Of a stretch of 64,000 bases of DNA, positions 22,340-31,583 are shown in pieces. The position numbers and the translations under genes are program-made. Every line of letters starts with the position of its first letter. Position 1 is the first letter of the stretch. The DNA lies in contig JALNWK010000005.1 in NCBI GenBank assembly GCA_023230925.1, positions 1 to 64,000 of the forward strand, given 5' to 3'. Below the pieces are notes generated by a model. The model ran no database searches. It was not told the DNA's origin and worked only from the letters and a program-made list of their open reading frames with translations. The DNA comes from Limnochordia bacterium. GTDB lineage: Bacteria > Bacillota > Limnochordia > DUMW01.

Positions 22340-22540
22340 ACCAGATTTCCATTGTCCTCGAACGGCGGGGTTATCCACCCATGCCGTCCAGTCGTTGATC
22401 GCTCACCTCCCCACCTCCCGTTCTCACATCAAGGCCCCACCTATTTGCCTTCTCTAAACCCAAGATTCTTAATCTAACTGAACGGGATTTTTGATAGCAT
22501 GTTCATTGTAGCATAGGGATGTTAACAAACTGTTAAGAGG

Positions 22541-24316
22541 CTATGAAATCATCCTTAACGGAAAGGAGAAACTGAACTTAGTACCTACATCAGGCTTGCT
22601 TTGTACTGAAATGATCAGCCCATGAGCATCCAGAATAGACTTGACAATGGCAAGGCCTAGACCTGTACCATCTCGTCTGGTACGGGACCGATCTGCTTTG
22701 AAGAATCTTTCAAAAATAAGGGGTAGCTCGTCGGGTAAAATACCGCAGCCGGTATCTTCGACCTCAATCATTACCCCTTCGGCTCGATCACACACCCGCA
22801 CATATATGTCGCCGTCCGCTGGGGTAAACTTGATCGCATTATCCACGAGGTTGAGTAGTACCTGTCTAATCCGCTTCTCGTCCCCAACCACCACACGCTT
22901 TGCACCGGGTAGACTCCGGTGTAGCCTCACCATTTTGCTATCAGCAAGAACCCCCAGTTGGTTACAGACATCATCCACCACTGCCACGATATCAAAGGGC
23001 TCCAATTCCAGATTGAGCTGTCCCGCCTCAAGACGTGAAAAATCAAGTAACTCATCGATTAGCTTCGATAGGCGAAGGGTTTCGTCCTGGATTATCCGCA
23101 AGTACCGACCCACGGACTCGGAATCGGTAACGGTACCATCAATAACAGGCTGCAAATAACCAGCTATTGCAGTTAAGGGGGTCCGAAGCTCGTGGGAGAC
23201 ATTGGCAAAGAAATCCCTCCGTAGTTGTTCTGTCTGATGCAGCTGGCTAATATCATGCAGTAGAATAACTACGCCACCGATGGCTCCGCTGGTATCGTGG
23301 ATCGGTGATGCAATGATCATAAGAGCTTTTTGTGGTGTAAGATTTACCGTCTGCGTTACCACCGCATCTTCAGTCATCACCCGGTGATAAAGCTCTGGCA
23401 TTTCGGCTAGAGAGACGGACTCACAGAGCTTTGTGCCGATGGGTAAATCAACATCCTCCTTAATCCAACGTCGGGCCGGAGCATTTACGAGAAGAATCCT
23501 CCCTTGGGGATCAACCGCAATCACTCCCTCACTAATACTAAAGATCATGCTCTCAAATTTAGCCTTTTCCTGGTGAAGGGCATCGATAGTATTCTGAAGT
23601 CGGCTTGCCAAATAGTTAAAAGAGCGCCCTAGCTCACCAATCTCGTCTTCCTGCTCAACCGATACTCTTCGACTAAAGTCCCCTTCCGCCATGGCCAACG
23701 CCGCACCATGCATCTGTCGCAAGGGAGAAGAGAAAGTACGGGACAGGTAAAGGCCCAAACCAAAGGCTAGGGTAATCGACAATAAGGCCCCAAGCAATAT
23801 GAAGTGTCTCACCTGGCTGACCGTCTGGGAAACACCCACAACAGGAGAGTGGAGAAAAACTGCCCCGAGTACTGTATCGGATCCGGTACCAAGAATAGGA
23901 AGACCAACTGTGAGCATGGGCTCGGAGAAGTACTTTGATTGTCCCCGATTAGTAATGGTTCTACCCAGGAGCACCTCCTGTAGATCGCCACTACTTAACT
24001 GAAAACCTTCCCAATCGAAGCCCTCTTGGCTGGCGGCAATGATCAAGCCTTGTCGATTCACAATCCAAACCCGGGCATCTATGAAACTATCCATAGCCCG
24101 GAGCACACTGAAAATCGCTGGATCAAAGGAGGTACGTACCACTAGGTGACCCACCACCTTGACCAGCTCCTGCCCTTTATCTAATAGTTCTTGTTCCTTT
24201 GCGGTAAAAAAGTAATTTTCCAACAAATGTGATAAGCAGAAACCCAAAGTAGAGAGGGTCACTAGAATAATGGCCACATAGGTAGACATTAATTTCCCGA
24301 AGACAGTCTTAACCAC
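22541..24316 (-). CDS. Sensor histidine kinase (PhoR/WalK type)
   Basis: A 591-residue membrane kinase. Order of parts: first membrane helix (residues 12-33), an extracytoplasmic sensor domain to about 168, a second helix (170-192), HAMP (193-245), PAS (about 252-355), dimerisation domain with phospho-acceptor His375 in FFANVSHELRTPLTA, and an ATPase domain with DNAIKFT, DTGCGI and GTGLGLAIVKS. All catalytic boxes are intact. The architecture fits PhoR or WalK equally. Its start overlaps the regulator gene by eight bases, so the two are coupled. The signal sensed is unknown. Confidence 0.93.
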   Translation of the reverse strand: MVKTVFGKLMSTYVAIILVTLSTLGFCLSHLLENYFFTAKEQELLDKGQELVKVVGHLVVRTSFDPAIFSVLRAMDSFIDARVWIVNRQGLIIAASQEGFDWEGFQLSSGDLQEVLLGRTITNRGQSKYFSEPMLTVGLPILGTGSDTVLGAVFLHSPVVGVSQTVSQVRHFILLGALLSITLAFGLGLYLSRTFSSPLRQMHGAALAMAEGDFSRRVSVEQEDEIGELGRSFNYLASRLQNTIDALHQEKAKFESMIFSISEGVIAVDPQGRILLVNAPARRWIKEDVDLPIGTKLCESVSLAEMPELYHRVMTEDAVVTQTVNLTPQKALMIIASPIHDTSGAIGGVVILLHDISQLHQTEQLRRDFFANVSHELRTPLTAIAGYLQPVIDGTVTDSESVGRYLRIIQDETLRLSKLIDELLDFSRLEAGQLNLELEPFDIVAVVDDVCNQLGVLADSKMVRLHRSLPGAKRVVVGDEKRIRQVLLNLVDNAIKFTPADGDIYVRVCDRAEGVMIEVEDTGCGILPDELPLIFERFFKADRSRTRRDGTGLGLAIVKSILDAHGLIISVQSKPDVGTKFSFSFPLRMIS

Positions 24317-24989
24317 CGTCGGTCACCTCGAACTTATAGCCAACACCCCAGACGGTTTTGATATACTGTTTGCAGCCTTCGTCCACCTGCCCGATTTTCT
24401 CCCGAATTCGTTTGATATGGACATCAATAGTCCGCCCGTCTCCGAAGTAGTCATAGCCCCACAGCTGCTCTAACAGTTCATCCCTAGTAAAGACCCGACT
24501 AGGATTAACCATGAGATAATATAGTAATTGGGTCTCCCGGGGAGTCAACTCCACCCTTTGGCCCTTGACCGTAACCGAATACTCCTCGATATTCACTTCT
24601 ATGTCTTGGGCCGCCGCTATACTCCTAGGTTTAATCCGTCGTAAGACAGCCTTAGTTCGTTCAAGAACCTCTACAGGATTAAATGGTTTAGTCACGTAAT
24701 CGTCTGTTCCCAACTCAAAACCTAGGATCTTCTCATAATCATCGTTTTTGGCCGTTAACATGATAATGGGAATGTCTATACACTGATTACGCAGCTGTGT
24801 ACAGACCTCCCAGCCATCTAGCTTAGGCATCATAATATCTAGAATAATCAGGTCGGGACCGGCTGAAACCAGGTCCAAGGTCTGCTGGCCATCGTAGGCG
24901 GAAAGGACCTCATAGCCTTCCTTGCGGAAATATAGGGAGAGAATCTCATGGACATGGGGATCATCATCAGCAATGAGGATACTTGTCAT
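24309..24989 (-). CDS. OmpR/PhoB-family response regulator
   Basis: A 226-residue regulator: receiver domain (1-120) with acidic pocket DDD at 8-10, phospho-acceptor Asp51 in LIILDIMMPKLDG, the conserved Thr in MLTAKND and Lys in DYVTKPFNP; then a winged-helix DNA-binding domain with VELTPRETQLLYYLM and GDGRTIDVHIKRIREKIG. It is the cognate partner of the overlapping kinase. The PhoP/WalR subgroup cannot be fixed without a tree. Confidence 0.94.
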   Translation of the reverse strand: MTSILIADDDPHVHEILSLYFRKEGYEVLSAYDGQQTLDLVSAGPDLIILDIMMPKLDGWEVCTQLRNQCIDIPIIMLTAKNDDYEKILGFELGTDDYVTKPFNPVEVLERTKAVLRRIKPRSIAAAQDIEVNIEEYSVTVKGQRVELTPRETQLLYYLMVNPSRVFTRDELLEQLWGYDYFGDGRTIDVHIKRIREKIGQVDEGCKQYIKTVWGVGYKFEVTDGG

Positions 24990-25248
24990 ATTATCAGCAA
25001 CCCGGACCCACGGCTAAACCGTAGGAAGAGTTGTAGCCCTCCCTTCTTGGCATGCTCCTTATTGAGGCGTTCTGCGGGATGCTTCCAGTCCCGGCAATGT
25101 CCTGCCTTACTTCTTAGTCCCTCTTGCCGATTGAGCCAAGGGACCTTAAGCCAACGGTAATACTATTCGCTGTCTGGGCACCAACTTCCTTGTGAAGCAA
25201 ATATCCACAACGTTAGCACTAGGTATATACGAGGACCGCATATCTCTC
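24990..25248 (-). other. Hairpin-rich 5' region of the two-component operon
   Basis: There is no gene in this stretch between the regulator start and the aminotransferase stop. Read on the minus strand it contains several consecutive hairpins. One is GTCCC-TTG/CAA-GA-GGGAC around 25120-25147. Others are GGCA/TGCC near 25097-25110, CGGGA/TCCCG near 25078-25096 and ACGG/CCGT near 25011-25023. I match it to no known riboswitch or small RNA. It may be a long structured leader or an independent small RNA. Confidence 0.3.
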
Positions 25249-25277
25249 GCAGGCAGGAGAATGACTCTCCTGCCTGC
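25249..25277 (-). terminator. Perfect 12-bp hairpin after the aminotransferase
   Basis: GCAGGCAGGAGA (25249-25260) and TCTCCTGCCTGC (25266-25277) pair perfectly around the loop ATGAC, six bases past the stop of the aminotransferase. The stem is strong enough to end transcription or to stabilise the 3' end, but no T tract follows on either strand. I call it a probable operon-end hairpin rather than a textbook terminator. Confidence 0.5.
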
Positions 25278-25283
25278 TACTGC

Positions 25284-26480
25284 TTACTCTAGTCTTGTCA
25301 CAAAGTCAGCAATTCGATCTAGGCCTCGTCTTATTTCCTCGAGAGATAGGCAGTATGAAAGCCTTACATGGTCATTTGAGCCAAAGGCAACTCCTGGCAC
25401 AACCGCAACCTGTGCTTCCTGAAGCAGACTCTTGGCAAAACCCTCGGAATCCTTGATCACAAACCCATTAATGGCCTTGCCATATAACTCGCTAATATTG
25501 GGAAACACGTAGAAAGCCCCCTCGGGCCTAAAACAACTAATCCCTCTGATTTCGTTCAGTCTATCTACGATATATTGCCTACGTCGGTCAAACTGCTCAC
25601 GCATTTGATACACAGTATCATCAGGACCGACTAAAGCGGCAACAGCTGCCTGCTGTGCAATAGAATTGGGATTAGACGTACTGTGACTTTGTAGATCACA
25701 AATAGCCTTAATGATCTCCTTAGGCCCTGCCGCATAGCCTATTCGCCAACCGGTCATGGCATAGGTTTTGGACACACCGTTGATGAGAACCGTTCGCTCC
25801 TTGAATTCCTCCACCAAGGAGGGAAAGCTAATGTGTTCCGCATCCCCATAGACCAATTTGCCATAGATCTCATCGGAGATAACTAACAAGTCATTTTCTA
25901 CAGCTAATTTCCCAAGAGCAAGCAAAAACTCTTTTTTCAGAACAACTCCGGTAGGATTAGAAGGACTATTGACAATGATTGCCTTCGTACGAGGAGTAAT
26001 CGCCGCTCGAATCGCGCCAAGCTCCGGCTGAAAAGTAATTGTGTCATTCGTCTTAGCAATCACCGGCACCCCATCGGCGAGCTTAATCTGCTCAACATAG
26101 CTGACCCAATAAGGGGCCATAACGATCACTTCATCGCCGGGGTCACATATGACCTGAAAGAGATTATAGAGGCTGTGCTTGGCCCCACAGGAAATCACGA
26201 CCTGATCAGGCTCATAGGCCAGCTGATAGTCCGCCACCATCTTGTTACAGATGGCCTCCCTAAGCTCAATAATCCCGCCCGCTGGAGTATACCGGGTATA
26301 TCCGGCATCCAAGGCCGCAATGGCTGCTTCTTTGATATAAAGGGGAGTCTCGAAGTCGGGCTCCCCGGCCCCAAAACCAATCACATCATGACCGGCTTTT
26401 CGCATGGCTTTCGCCATAGCATCCACACTAAGTGTGGCAGATGGAGATATGTTGGCTGCTCTATTCGATATTCTCACCAT
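25284..26480 (-). CDS. aspC: Class I PLP aminotransferase, aspartate type
   Basis: Aspartate aminotransferase of the AspB subgroup, interconverting aspartate and 2-oxoglutarate with oxaloacetate and glutamate. N-terminal GFGAGEPDFETPLYIKEAA binds substrate. NSPSNPTGVV precedes the PLP site, Lys238 in INGVSKTYAMTGWRIGYAAG forms the Schiff base, and Arg in NDHVRLSYCLS binds the substrate carboxylate. Length 398 is typical. It is the last gene of a pantothenate/CoA operon, 20 bases after panC. Aspartate is the substrate of PanD, which makes sense of the location; Bacillus subtilis also has aspB near panBCD. Confidence 0.92.
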   Translation of the reverse strand: MVRISNRAANISPSATLSVDAMAKAMRKAGHDVIGFGAGEPDFETPLYIKEAAIAALDAGYTRYTPAGGIIELREAICNKMVADYQLAYEPDQVVISCGAKHSLYNLFQVICDPGDEVIVMAPYWVSYVEQIKLADGVPVIAKTNDTITFQPELGAIRAAITPRTKAIIVNSPSNPTGVVLKKEFLLALGKLAVENDLLVISDEIYGKLVYGDAEHISFPSLVEEFKERTVLINGVSKTYAMTGWRIGYAAGPKEIIKAICDLQSHSTSNPNSIAQQAAVAALVGPDDTVYQMREQFDRRRQYIVDRLNEIRGISCFRPEGAFYVFPNISELYGKAINGFVIKDSEGFAKSLLQEAQVAVVPGVAFGSNDHVRLSYCLSLEEIRRGLDRIADFVTRLE

Positions 26481-26500
26481 TAAACGCGCATCACAGTCAC

Positions 26501-27364
26501 CTAGAGGGTAACTGTAACTCCTCCTCTCCCTTTCGACAGCAAATGCATGTTATCTATTAGTCTAGTTGTACCAACTTTCGCCGCAATAATCAAGAGGTCT
26601 TTTTCCGTTGCCTCGTTGACAAGGGAAAAATCATCCTCACATACAACCGCGGCATAGTCTAGGGAGATCAAGGGATGCTGCATAACTTCCTTCATTTTGC
26701 CAGTAATCACTTCAGGATTCTTTTCTCCTCCCTGCCACAACTGTAACCCAGCCAGAAGTGCTTGGTAAAGAAGAACAGCTGCTTTGCGTTCTTCCTCGCC
26801 GAGATAGATGTTTCTACTGCTTGCTGCAAGGCCATCCTCTTCCCGAATGATCGGACATGGCACTATGGTCACATCCAGGTTCAGGTCCTTGACCATTCTT
26901 CTTAGCACCGCTGCCTGCTGAGCATCCTTTTGTCCGAAATAGGCATAGTCAGGTCGGATAATATTGAACAACTTGCTAACAACTGTTGCTACTCCTCGGA
27001 AATGTCTCGGCCGAATTGCCCCTTCAAAGGAGCTACTCAGCCCTTCTACCTCAACATAAGTGCTGAATCCCTCAACGTACATCTCTCCACTGTCCGGTGC
27101 AAAGACTGCATCCACCTTCTCTGCTTCTAGTAGGGCTAAATCTCGCTGCATATCCCGGGGATACCTGGCAAAATCCTCATTGGGACCGAACTGCGTGGGA
27201 TTGACGAAAACACTCACGAACACAACGTCATTTTCCTCTCTTGCCCTGCGCACCAAGCTTAGGTGACCTTCATGCAGGTAACCCATCGTTGGCACCAAAG
27301 CGACTCTTCCTTGGACCTTGTCCCGGTAATCGCGTACTTCTTGAATCGTCCTACAGAGTCTCAA
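26501..27364 (-). CDS. panC: Pantothenate synthetase
   Basis: PanC condenses pantoate and beta-alanine with ATP. The nucleotide-binding HIGH-type motif is seen in VPTMGYLHEGHLSLVRRA. FVNPTQFGPNEDFARYPRD, YFGQKDAQQAAVLRRMVKDL and AASSRNIYLGEEER, the last with a KMSKS-like role, follow in family order. Length 287 is standard. It is 12 bases past panB. Confidence 0.96.
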   Translation of the reverse strand: MRLCRTIQEVRDYRDKVQGRVALVPTMGYLHEGHLSLVRRAREENDVVFVSVFVNPTQFGPNEDFARYPRDMQRDLALLEAEKVDAVFAPDSGEMYVEGFSTYVEVEGLSSSFEGAIRPRHFRGVATVVSKLFNIIRPDYAYFGQKDAQQAAVLRRMVKDLNLDVTIVPCPIIREEDGLAASSRNIYLGEEERKAAVLLYQALLAGLQLWQGGEKNPEVITGKMKEVMQHPLISLDYAAVVCEDDFSLVNEATEKDLLIIAAKVGTTRLIDNMHLLSKGRGGVTVTL

Positions 27365-27376
27365 CTGACACTCCCC

Positions 27377-28150
27377 CTAACGGCCGAACCGTCCTTCTTC
27401 AACGTCCGCCTTGTACTGCGTTAAGCTTTGCCGTATAACAGAAGCCAACTTCGCATACTGCTTGGCATGTTTGGGGACAAAATCCTCCTGCATTCCTAAC
27501 AGATCGGTGATAACCTGCACTTGACCATCGCAGTCTGGACCTGCCGCAATTCCAATCGTGGGAATTCCAACGGAACCAGTGATCCTTGCTGCTAGTTCGC
27601 CAGGAATCCCCTCAAGCACTACAGTAAAAGCCCCACTTTCTTCTAGAGCCTTGGCATCGTCTACTAGTTTCTGGGCCTGTTGCGCTGTCTTCCCCTGGAT
27701 CCGATAGCCACCCTGTTGATTAATCGATTGGGGAAGCAAGCCAATGTGACCCACCACCGGTATACCTGCCTCCACCAAGCGGCGCACTACCCCGGCAACC
27801 TCTTGCCCACCTTCTAGTTTGACCGCATGGCACCCTCCTTCCTGTAAGAAACGACCAGCGTTCATCAATGCTACTTCCTCGGTAGCATAGCTCATGAAAG
27901 GAAGGTCCCCAACAACCAGAGAGTTACTCACGCCCTGCATGACCGCCCTGGTATGATGCAACATATGCTCCATAGTCACTGGTACGGTAGTGGGTAGACC
28001 CATATACGTCATCCCAACACTGTCTCCCACTAAAATTAGGGGGATACCTACAGAGTCCACGATCTTCGCCATTAGCGCATCGTAGGCAGTGACCATGGTG
28101 ATCTTTTTTTGTCCTTTCATACTGCGAATATCTGTAGTGGTTATACTCAT
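27377..28150 (-). CDS. panB: 3-methyl-2-oxobutanoate hydroxymethyltransferase
   Basis: PanB makes ketopantoate from 2-oxoisovalerate and methylenetetrahydrofolate. Visible motifs are MVTAYDALMAKIVDS, ILVGDSVGMTYMGLPTTVPV with the metal-binding Asp, VVGDLPFMSY, and GHIGLLPQSINQQGGYRIQG. The C terminus has IGIAAGPDCDGQVQVITDLLG. Length 257 is close to the family norm of about 265. It directly follows panD. Confidence 0.96.
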   Translation of the reverse strand: MSITTTDIRSMKGQKKITMVTAYDALMAKIVDSVGIPLILVGDSVGMTYMGLPTTVPVTMEHMLHHTRAVMQGVSNSLVVGDLPFMSYATEEVALMNAGRFLQEGGCHAVKLEGGQEVAGVVRRLVEAGIPVVGHIGLLPQSINQQGGYRIQGKTAQQAQKLVDDAKALEESGAFTVVLEGIPGELAARITGSVGIPTIGIAAGPDCDGQVQVITDLLGMQEDFVPKHAKQYAKLASVIRQSLTQYKADVEEGRFGR

Positions 28151-28152
28151 AT

Positions 28153-28512
28153 CTATGCCTCCTTGGCCTTTTTCGGACGATTATGCTGATCCAGTAATAT
28201 GATCCGAGGCTCATACTCACGAGCTGTAGCCTCATCAACCCAAGTGTAGGAAAAAATAATTACAAGATCATCCGGGAAAATAAGACGGGCCGCCGCTCCG
28301 TTTATCTGAATGCAGCCACTATCCCTCTCACCTGGTATAACGTAGGTTTCAAGTCGTGCCCCGTTGGTCACATCCACAACTTGCACTTTTTCCCACGGCA
28401 CTAGATCAGCTAGTTCCATTAATCCCTCGTCTATGGTGATACTACCTTCGTAGTTAACATTGGCATCGGTGACTCTAGCTCGATGCAGCTTGCTTTTAAG
28501 CATATTCCGCAT
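28153..28512 (-). CDS. panD: Aspartate 1-decarboxylase proenzyme
   Basis: PanD decarboxylates aspartate to beta-alanine using a pyruvoyl group formed by self-cleavage. With the ATG at 28512 (GGGAGG upstream) the cleavage site falls at Gly23-Ser24 in [12 protein letters not shown], almost the position known from other PanD enzymes. KLHRARVT at the N terminus and INGAAARLI are conserved. The gene overlaps the end of the DUF2520 gene by 17 bases. Confidence 0.95.
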   Translation of the reverse strand: MRNMLKSKLHRARVTDANVNYEGSITIDEGLMELADLVPWEKVQVVDVTNGARLETYVIPGERDSGCIQINGAAARLIFPDDLVIIFSYTWVDEATAREYEPRIILLDQHNRPKKAKEA

Positions 28513-29413
28513 TGCCCATCCTCCCTTCTTGTTTAAAGACATCCATGAGGATCTCGTATTGCCTATCTGTTATTGTCCCCTTTTCCCAAGCTACATTCAC
28601 TGTTAACCGTCCAAGGGTTACGTATAGGGCCTGCAAATCTGGATTCCCTAGCTCCTGTAGCGCCTTAAGATGCGTAAGGACTGTCCCCGTATCTCCCCGG
28701 GCAATGGGTCCACTCAACGCTTCCTTTGAGCCAACCCGCTGGATATTATCACAGGTAGCTAGGATCAAAGGCAAAAGGGCTTCTAATCCTTCCTCTTGGG
28801 TAAACCCAACGGTACAGAACAGATCCAATGCCGCGTCAACCAAAGCAACCAGGTAATTAGATGCTATGACTCCACAAATATGGTACAAGACACGCTTCTC
28901 TCCGGCAACGGTCAAGGCCCCTTGACCAATAGCCTCCGCCAAGGAAATCAGAGCATCTTGGAGGGTATCATCATCACTTTCAACTCCAAAGAAAGTCCGT
29001 TGAAATCGTTCTTTACTCAAGCTACGACTAGGAAAGCTACTTAACGGGTGGAACGCTCCCCGCCGACCACCGGCGCTATGCACCGCGCCTAGCACGTCAA
29101 GACTATGGGCTCCGCTACAATGGATTACGATACTTTGCGCGTTCCAAGCTAACTCATCACAGACCTTCTTGATCTGATCATCGGAGACCGTAAGAAACAC
29201 CGTCTGACACAAAGCTACTAGCTCCTCTGGAGTGCAAACCTTTCCTTGTTTGAGCCCATCGGCCAACTCTAATGCCCTAGCCTCGGTGCGGCTGGCAATA
29301 GCCACAGGACCTAGGCCCGCTTTTTGAAGAGCATAGCCTAGACCAAAACCAACAGCACCAGCACCAATAATGCCGATGTCTCCAAAATAAGTTGCCAATT
29401 GACCACTATGCAT
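28496..29413 (-). CDS. Rossmann-fold / DUF2520 dehydrogenase-like protein
   Basis: About 305 residues: an N-terminal NAD(P)-binding fold ([19 protein letters not shown], then [15 protein letters not shown]) and a C-terminal helical DUF2520 domain of the kind found in 6-phosphogluconate-dehydrogenase-like enzymes ([20 protein letters not shown]). The biochemical role of DUF2520 proteins is not established. It leads the panD-panB-panC cluster, and no panE or ilvC-like ketopantoate reductase is in the window. A ketopantoate reductase role is a fair guess but only a guess. Start at 29413 follows GGGGGGTGAGG. Confidence 0.8.
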   Translation of the reverse strand: MHSGQLATYFGDIGIIGAGAVGFGLGYALQKAGLGPVAIASRTEARALELADGLKQGKVCTPEELVALCQTVFLTVSDDQIKKVCDELAWNAQSIVIHCSGAHSLDVLGAVHSAGGRRGAFHPLSSFPSRSLSKERFQRTFFGVESDDDTLQDALISLAEAIGQGALTVAGEKRVLYHICGVIASNYLVALVDAALDLFCTVGFTQEEGLEALLPLILATCDNIQRVGSKEALSGPIARGDTGTVLTHLKALQELGNPDLQALYVTLGRLTVNVAWEKGTITDRQYEILMDVFKQEGRMGNAEYA

Positions 29414-29426
29414 TTCCTCACCCCCC

Positions 29427-29458
29427 AAAACAAAAAACCTGCAGTTTGACCGCAGGTT
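29427..29458 (-). terminator. Intrinsic terminator or attenuator before the DUF2520-pan genes
   Basis: On the minus strand AACCTGC, a 9-base loop and GCAGGTT are followed directly by TTTTTGTTTT. The structure ends only about 14 bases before the ATG of the DUF2520 gene and lies 116 bases after the coaBC stop. Being so close to the downstream start, it may control that gene (attenuation) rather than simply end the coa transcript. Confidence 0.7.
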
Positions 29459-29573
29459 GACTTTACTATCCAGTAAGAACCGTCTCGGTCATTTGGATCC
29501 AAGCGGCAAACACTATTACTGATACCCAAAGCAATTAGCTTTGTATATTATCTTTTTAATGATACAGCATATG
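29459..29573 (-). promoter_or_regulatory. Possible regulatory leader upstream of the pan genes
   Basis: This 115-base stretch between coaBC and the terminator at 29427-29458 has further pairing on the minus strand: CCA at 29496-29494 with TGG at 29472-29470, enclosing GACCG-AGA-CGGTTC. A conserved pan RNA motif is known in 5' regions of panB, panC and panD genes in Firmicutes; I cannot confirm a match from memory of its consensus. Hence a candidate only. Confidence 0.3.
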
Positions 29574-30758
29574 CTACTTTTCGGCAAGTAGATTTTGCAG
29601 TCGATCTAGAATTTTCGTTGCCATCCTTTCTTTCTCCATCATAGGCCAATGCTCCGTGGTGCCTTCTCGATCCATGATCACCACTTGATTGGTCTCAGAC
29701 TCAAATCCGCGGCCGGGCTGCCCTACCAAGTTGCCCACGATTAGATCAAGATTCTTCTTGAGTATTTTCTCCTTCATAGCAGGCAACAGATTCTCTGTTT
29801 CTGCGGCAAAACCAATTTTAATAAAATCACCGTTGGTGCTGGCTAGAATATCCGGGTTCTGGACCAAGTCTATCGTCAGCCGCTCTTGCTTTTTCTGCTT
29901 GCTTAAAGCTGCATTTTCCACCCGATAGTCGGCAACAGCCGCAGACATAATCAACGCATCACAAGACTTAGTATGTTCTTGCACTGCTGCTAGCATTTCC
30001 AAGGCAGTCTCAACCCCAACAAACTCCACGCCAACCGGCGGGGTCAATTCCGTCGGACCTGAGATCAACACGACCTGGGCACCCCGATCCCGCGCCTCCC
30101 TGGCTATATAAACTCCGGTCTTGCCAGAGGAACGATTCCCGATAAAGCGTACCGGATCAATAGGCTCTCGATTGCCGCCCCCAGTGACCACTATTTTTTT
30201 CCCGGCCAAGTCTCCCGCATCCCCGAGGACCAGACGCACCGTATCCACGATCAGGTCCACAGAAGCAAGACGACCTTGTCCAATCATTCCACAGGCCAAT
30301 CTACCGGAGGCCGGCTCAACAAAGCGCATCCCCCGGTCTTTGAGTCTTTGGATGTTCTCCTGGGTAATGGAGTTTAGATACATGTTTGTGTTCATTGCCG
30401 GAGCGATTACCACAGGCGCCTTGGAGGCCAAGACTGTACAAGTTAGTAAATCATCTGCCAGACCTGAAGCCAGCTTTGCCAAACAGTTAGCAGTAGCCGG
30501 GGCAATTAGAACCAAATCCGCGCTCTGTGCTAAGGATATATGTTCCACATCGTAATTATCTGGTAGAGCAAACATATCCGTGTGCACTTTACTGTTAGCG
30601 ATGTTCTGCAATGTTAGTGGCCCTATAAACTCCATGGCAGCCTTAGTCATGATCACGTCAACTATTGCTCCTGCTTTGACTAGATCACTGCAAATCTGAG
30701 CCCCTTTGTAAGCTGCGATACTTCCGGTGATGCCAAGTACTACTCTTTTACCCTGCAT
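29574..30758 (-). CDS. coaBC: Bifunctional phosphopantothenoylcysteine decarboxylase / phosphopantothenate-cysteine ligase
   Basis: CoaBC carries out two successive steps of coenzyme A synthesis. The N-terminal flavoprotein decarboxylase half has GITGSIAAYKGAQICSDL, ISLAQSADLVLIAPATANC and the PAMNTNMYLN motif. The C-terminal CTP-dependent ligase half has VVTGGGNREPIDPVRFIGN, SSGKTGVYIAREA and a downstream KKNLDLIVGNLVG segment. Length about 394 is normal. ATG at 30758 follows GGGTGG and starts just beyond the coaX stop, so the two are coupled. Confidence 0.96.
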   Translation of the reverse strand: MQGKRVVLGITGSIAAYKGAQICSDLVKAGAIVDVIMTKAAMEFIGPLTLQNIANSKVHTDMFALPDNYDVEHISLAQSADLVLIAPATANCLAKLASGLADDLLTCTVLASKAPVVIAPAMNTNMYLNSITQENIQRLKDRGMRFVEPASGRLACGMIGQGRLASVDLIVDTVRLVLGDAGDLAGKKIVVTGGGNREPIDPVRFIGNRSSGKTGVYIAREARDRGAQVVLISGPTELTPPVGVEFVGVETALEMLAAVQEHTKSCDALIMSAAVADYRVENAALSKQKKQERLTIDLVQNPDILASTNGDFIKIGFAAETENLLPAMKEKILKKNLDLIVGNLVGQPGRGFESETNQVVIMDREGTTEHWPMMEKERMATKILDRLQNLLAEK

Positions 30759-30760
30759 TT

Positions 30761-31528
30761 CTACCACCCATTCAACTTGGCAATAATTTGTAGTCCTTTC
30801 AGGGTCAGCTCGGGATCATGTGTATACCGATCCTTAAACTCATTGATCAAAACCCCGCCTTGTCCCCCGGTAAAAACAACATAGGGTTCCTCATTAAGTT
30901 CGTTGGCAATCTTATCTAAGATGTACTCGATTAAACCAATATACCCAAACACAATACCAGACTGCATGCACTCTTCAGTATTGCGTCCGATTGCGCGTAC
31001 TGGTCGGTTTAGCTCCACCCGTTTCAGTTTAGCTGTGCGAACAACAAGAGCATCGGATACCATGCCAACACCAGGTGCAATTGCCCCTCCGATATATTCC
31101 CCTTTGTCTGTAACCACATCGAAGCTAATAGCAGTTCCGCAATCGACAACGATCGCTGGCGTTGGATAGAACTGATAGGTGGCTACTGCATTTACAATGC
31201 GGTCGGCACCCACTTCCCGGGGGTTATCCCCGCGCACCTTGATCCCGCTTTTTACTCCTGGACCAACAACTAATGCGTCAACAGCCCAAAGATGCCGTAC
31301 AGTTTCAGTGATAAGGGGAGTAACATTTGGCACTACACTACTTATAACACAACCATGGACTAGACCATTTGAGGAATCTACTTCTTCAAGAAAGGCCCGA
31401 AACATTAACCGATATTCGTCGATTGTCCGGTCTGAGCGGGTGGCTATCCGCCAGGTTTTTAGCAGGCATTCGCCCTTGAACGCTCCGATTGTGATATTAG
31501 TATTTCCCACATCGATAGTCAGCAACAC
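30761..31528 (-). CDS. coaX: Type III pantothenate kinase
   Basis: CoaX phosphorylates pantothenate, the first committed step to coenzyme A, using a monovalent-cation-dependent ASKHA-fold enzyme. Motifs: LTIDVGNTNITIGAF at the N terminus, GADRIVNAVATYQFY near residue 108, IVVDCGTAISFDVV near 127 and VFTGGQGGVLI near the end. Length 255 is standard. GTG at 31528 follows AGGAGG. It is the first gene of the CoA operon and has a good promoter. Confidence 0.96.
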   Translation of the reverse strand: MLLTIDVGNTNITIGAFKGECLLKTWRIATRSDRTIDEYRLMFRAFLEEVDSSNGLVHGCVISSVVPNVTPLITETVRHLWAVDALVVGPGVKSGIKVRGDNPREVGADRIVNAVATYQFYPTPAIVVDCGTAISFDVVTDKGEYIGGAIAPGVGMVSDALVVRTAKLKRVELNRPVRAIGRNTEECMQSGIVFGYIGLIEYILDKIANELNEEPYVVFTGGQGGVLINEFKDRYTHDPELTLKGLQIIAKLNGW

Positions 31529-31554
31529 CAGACAACTCCTCCTTTATAGAATTC

Positions 31555-31583
31555 ATCATATCACACCCCGATAATGCTGCCAA
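31555..31583 (-). promoter_or_regulatory. Promoter of the coaX-coaBC-pan operon
   Basis: Minus strand TTGGCA (31578-31583), 17-base spacer, TATGAT (31555-31560): both boxes differ from consensus at one position. It lies about 30 bases ahead of the GTG start of coaX, upstream of the AGGAGG site. Confidence 0.75.

Noticed and set aside
22522..22538. TTAACA-N5-TTAAGA, resembling a Pho box
   Set aside because: It lies just beyond the kinase stop and reads on the plus strand, with no plus-strand gene downstream; a chance match is likelier.
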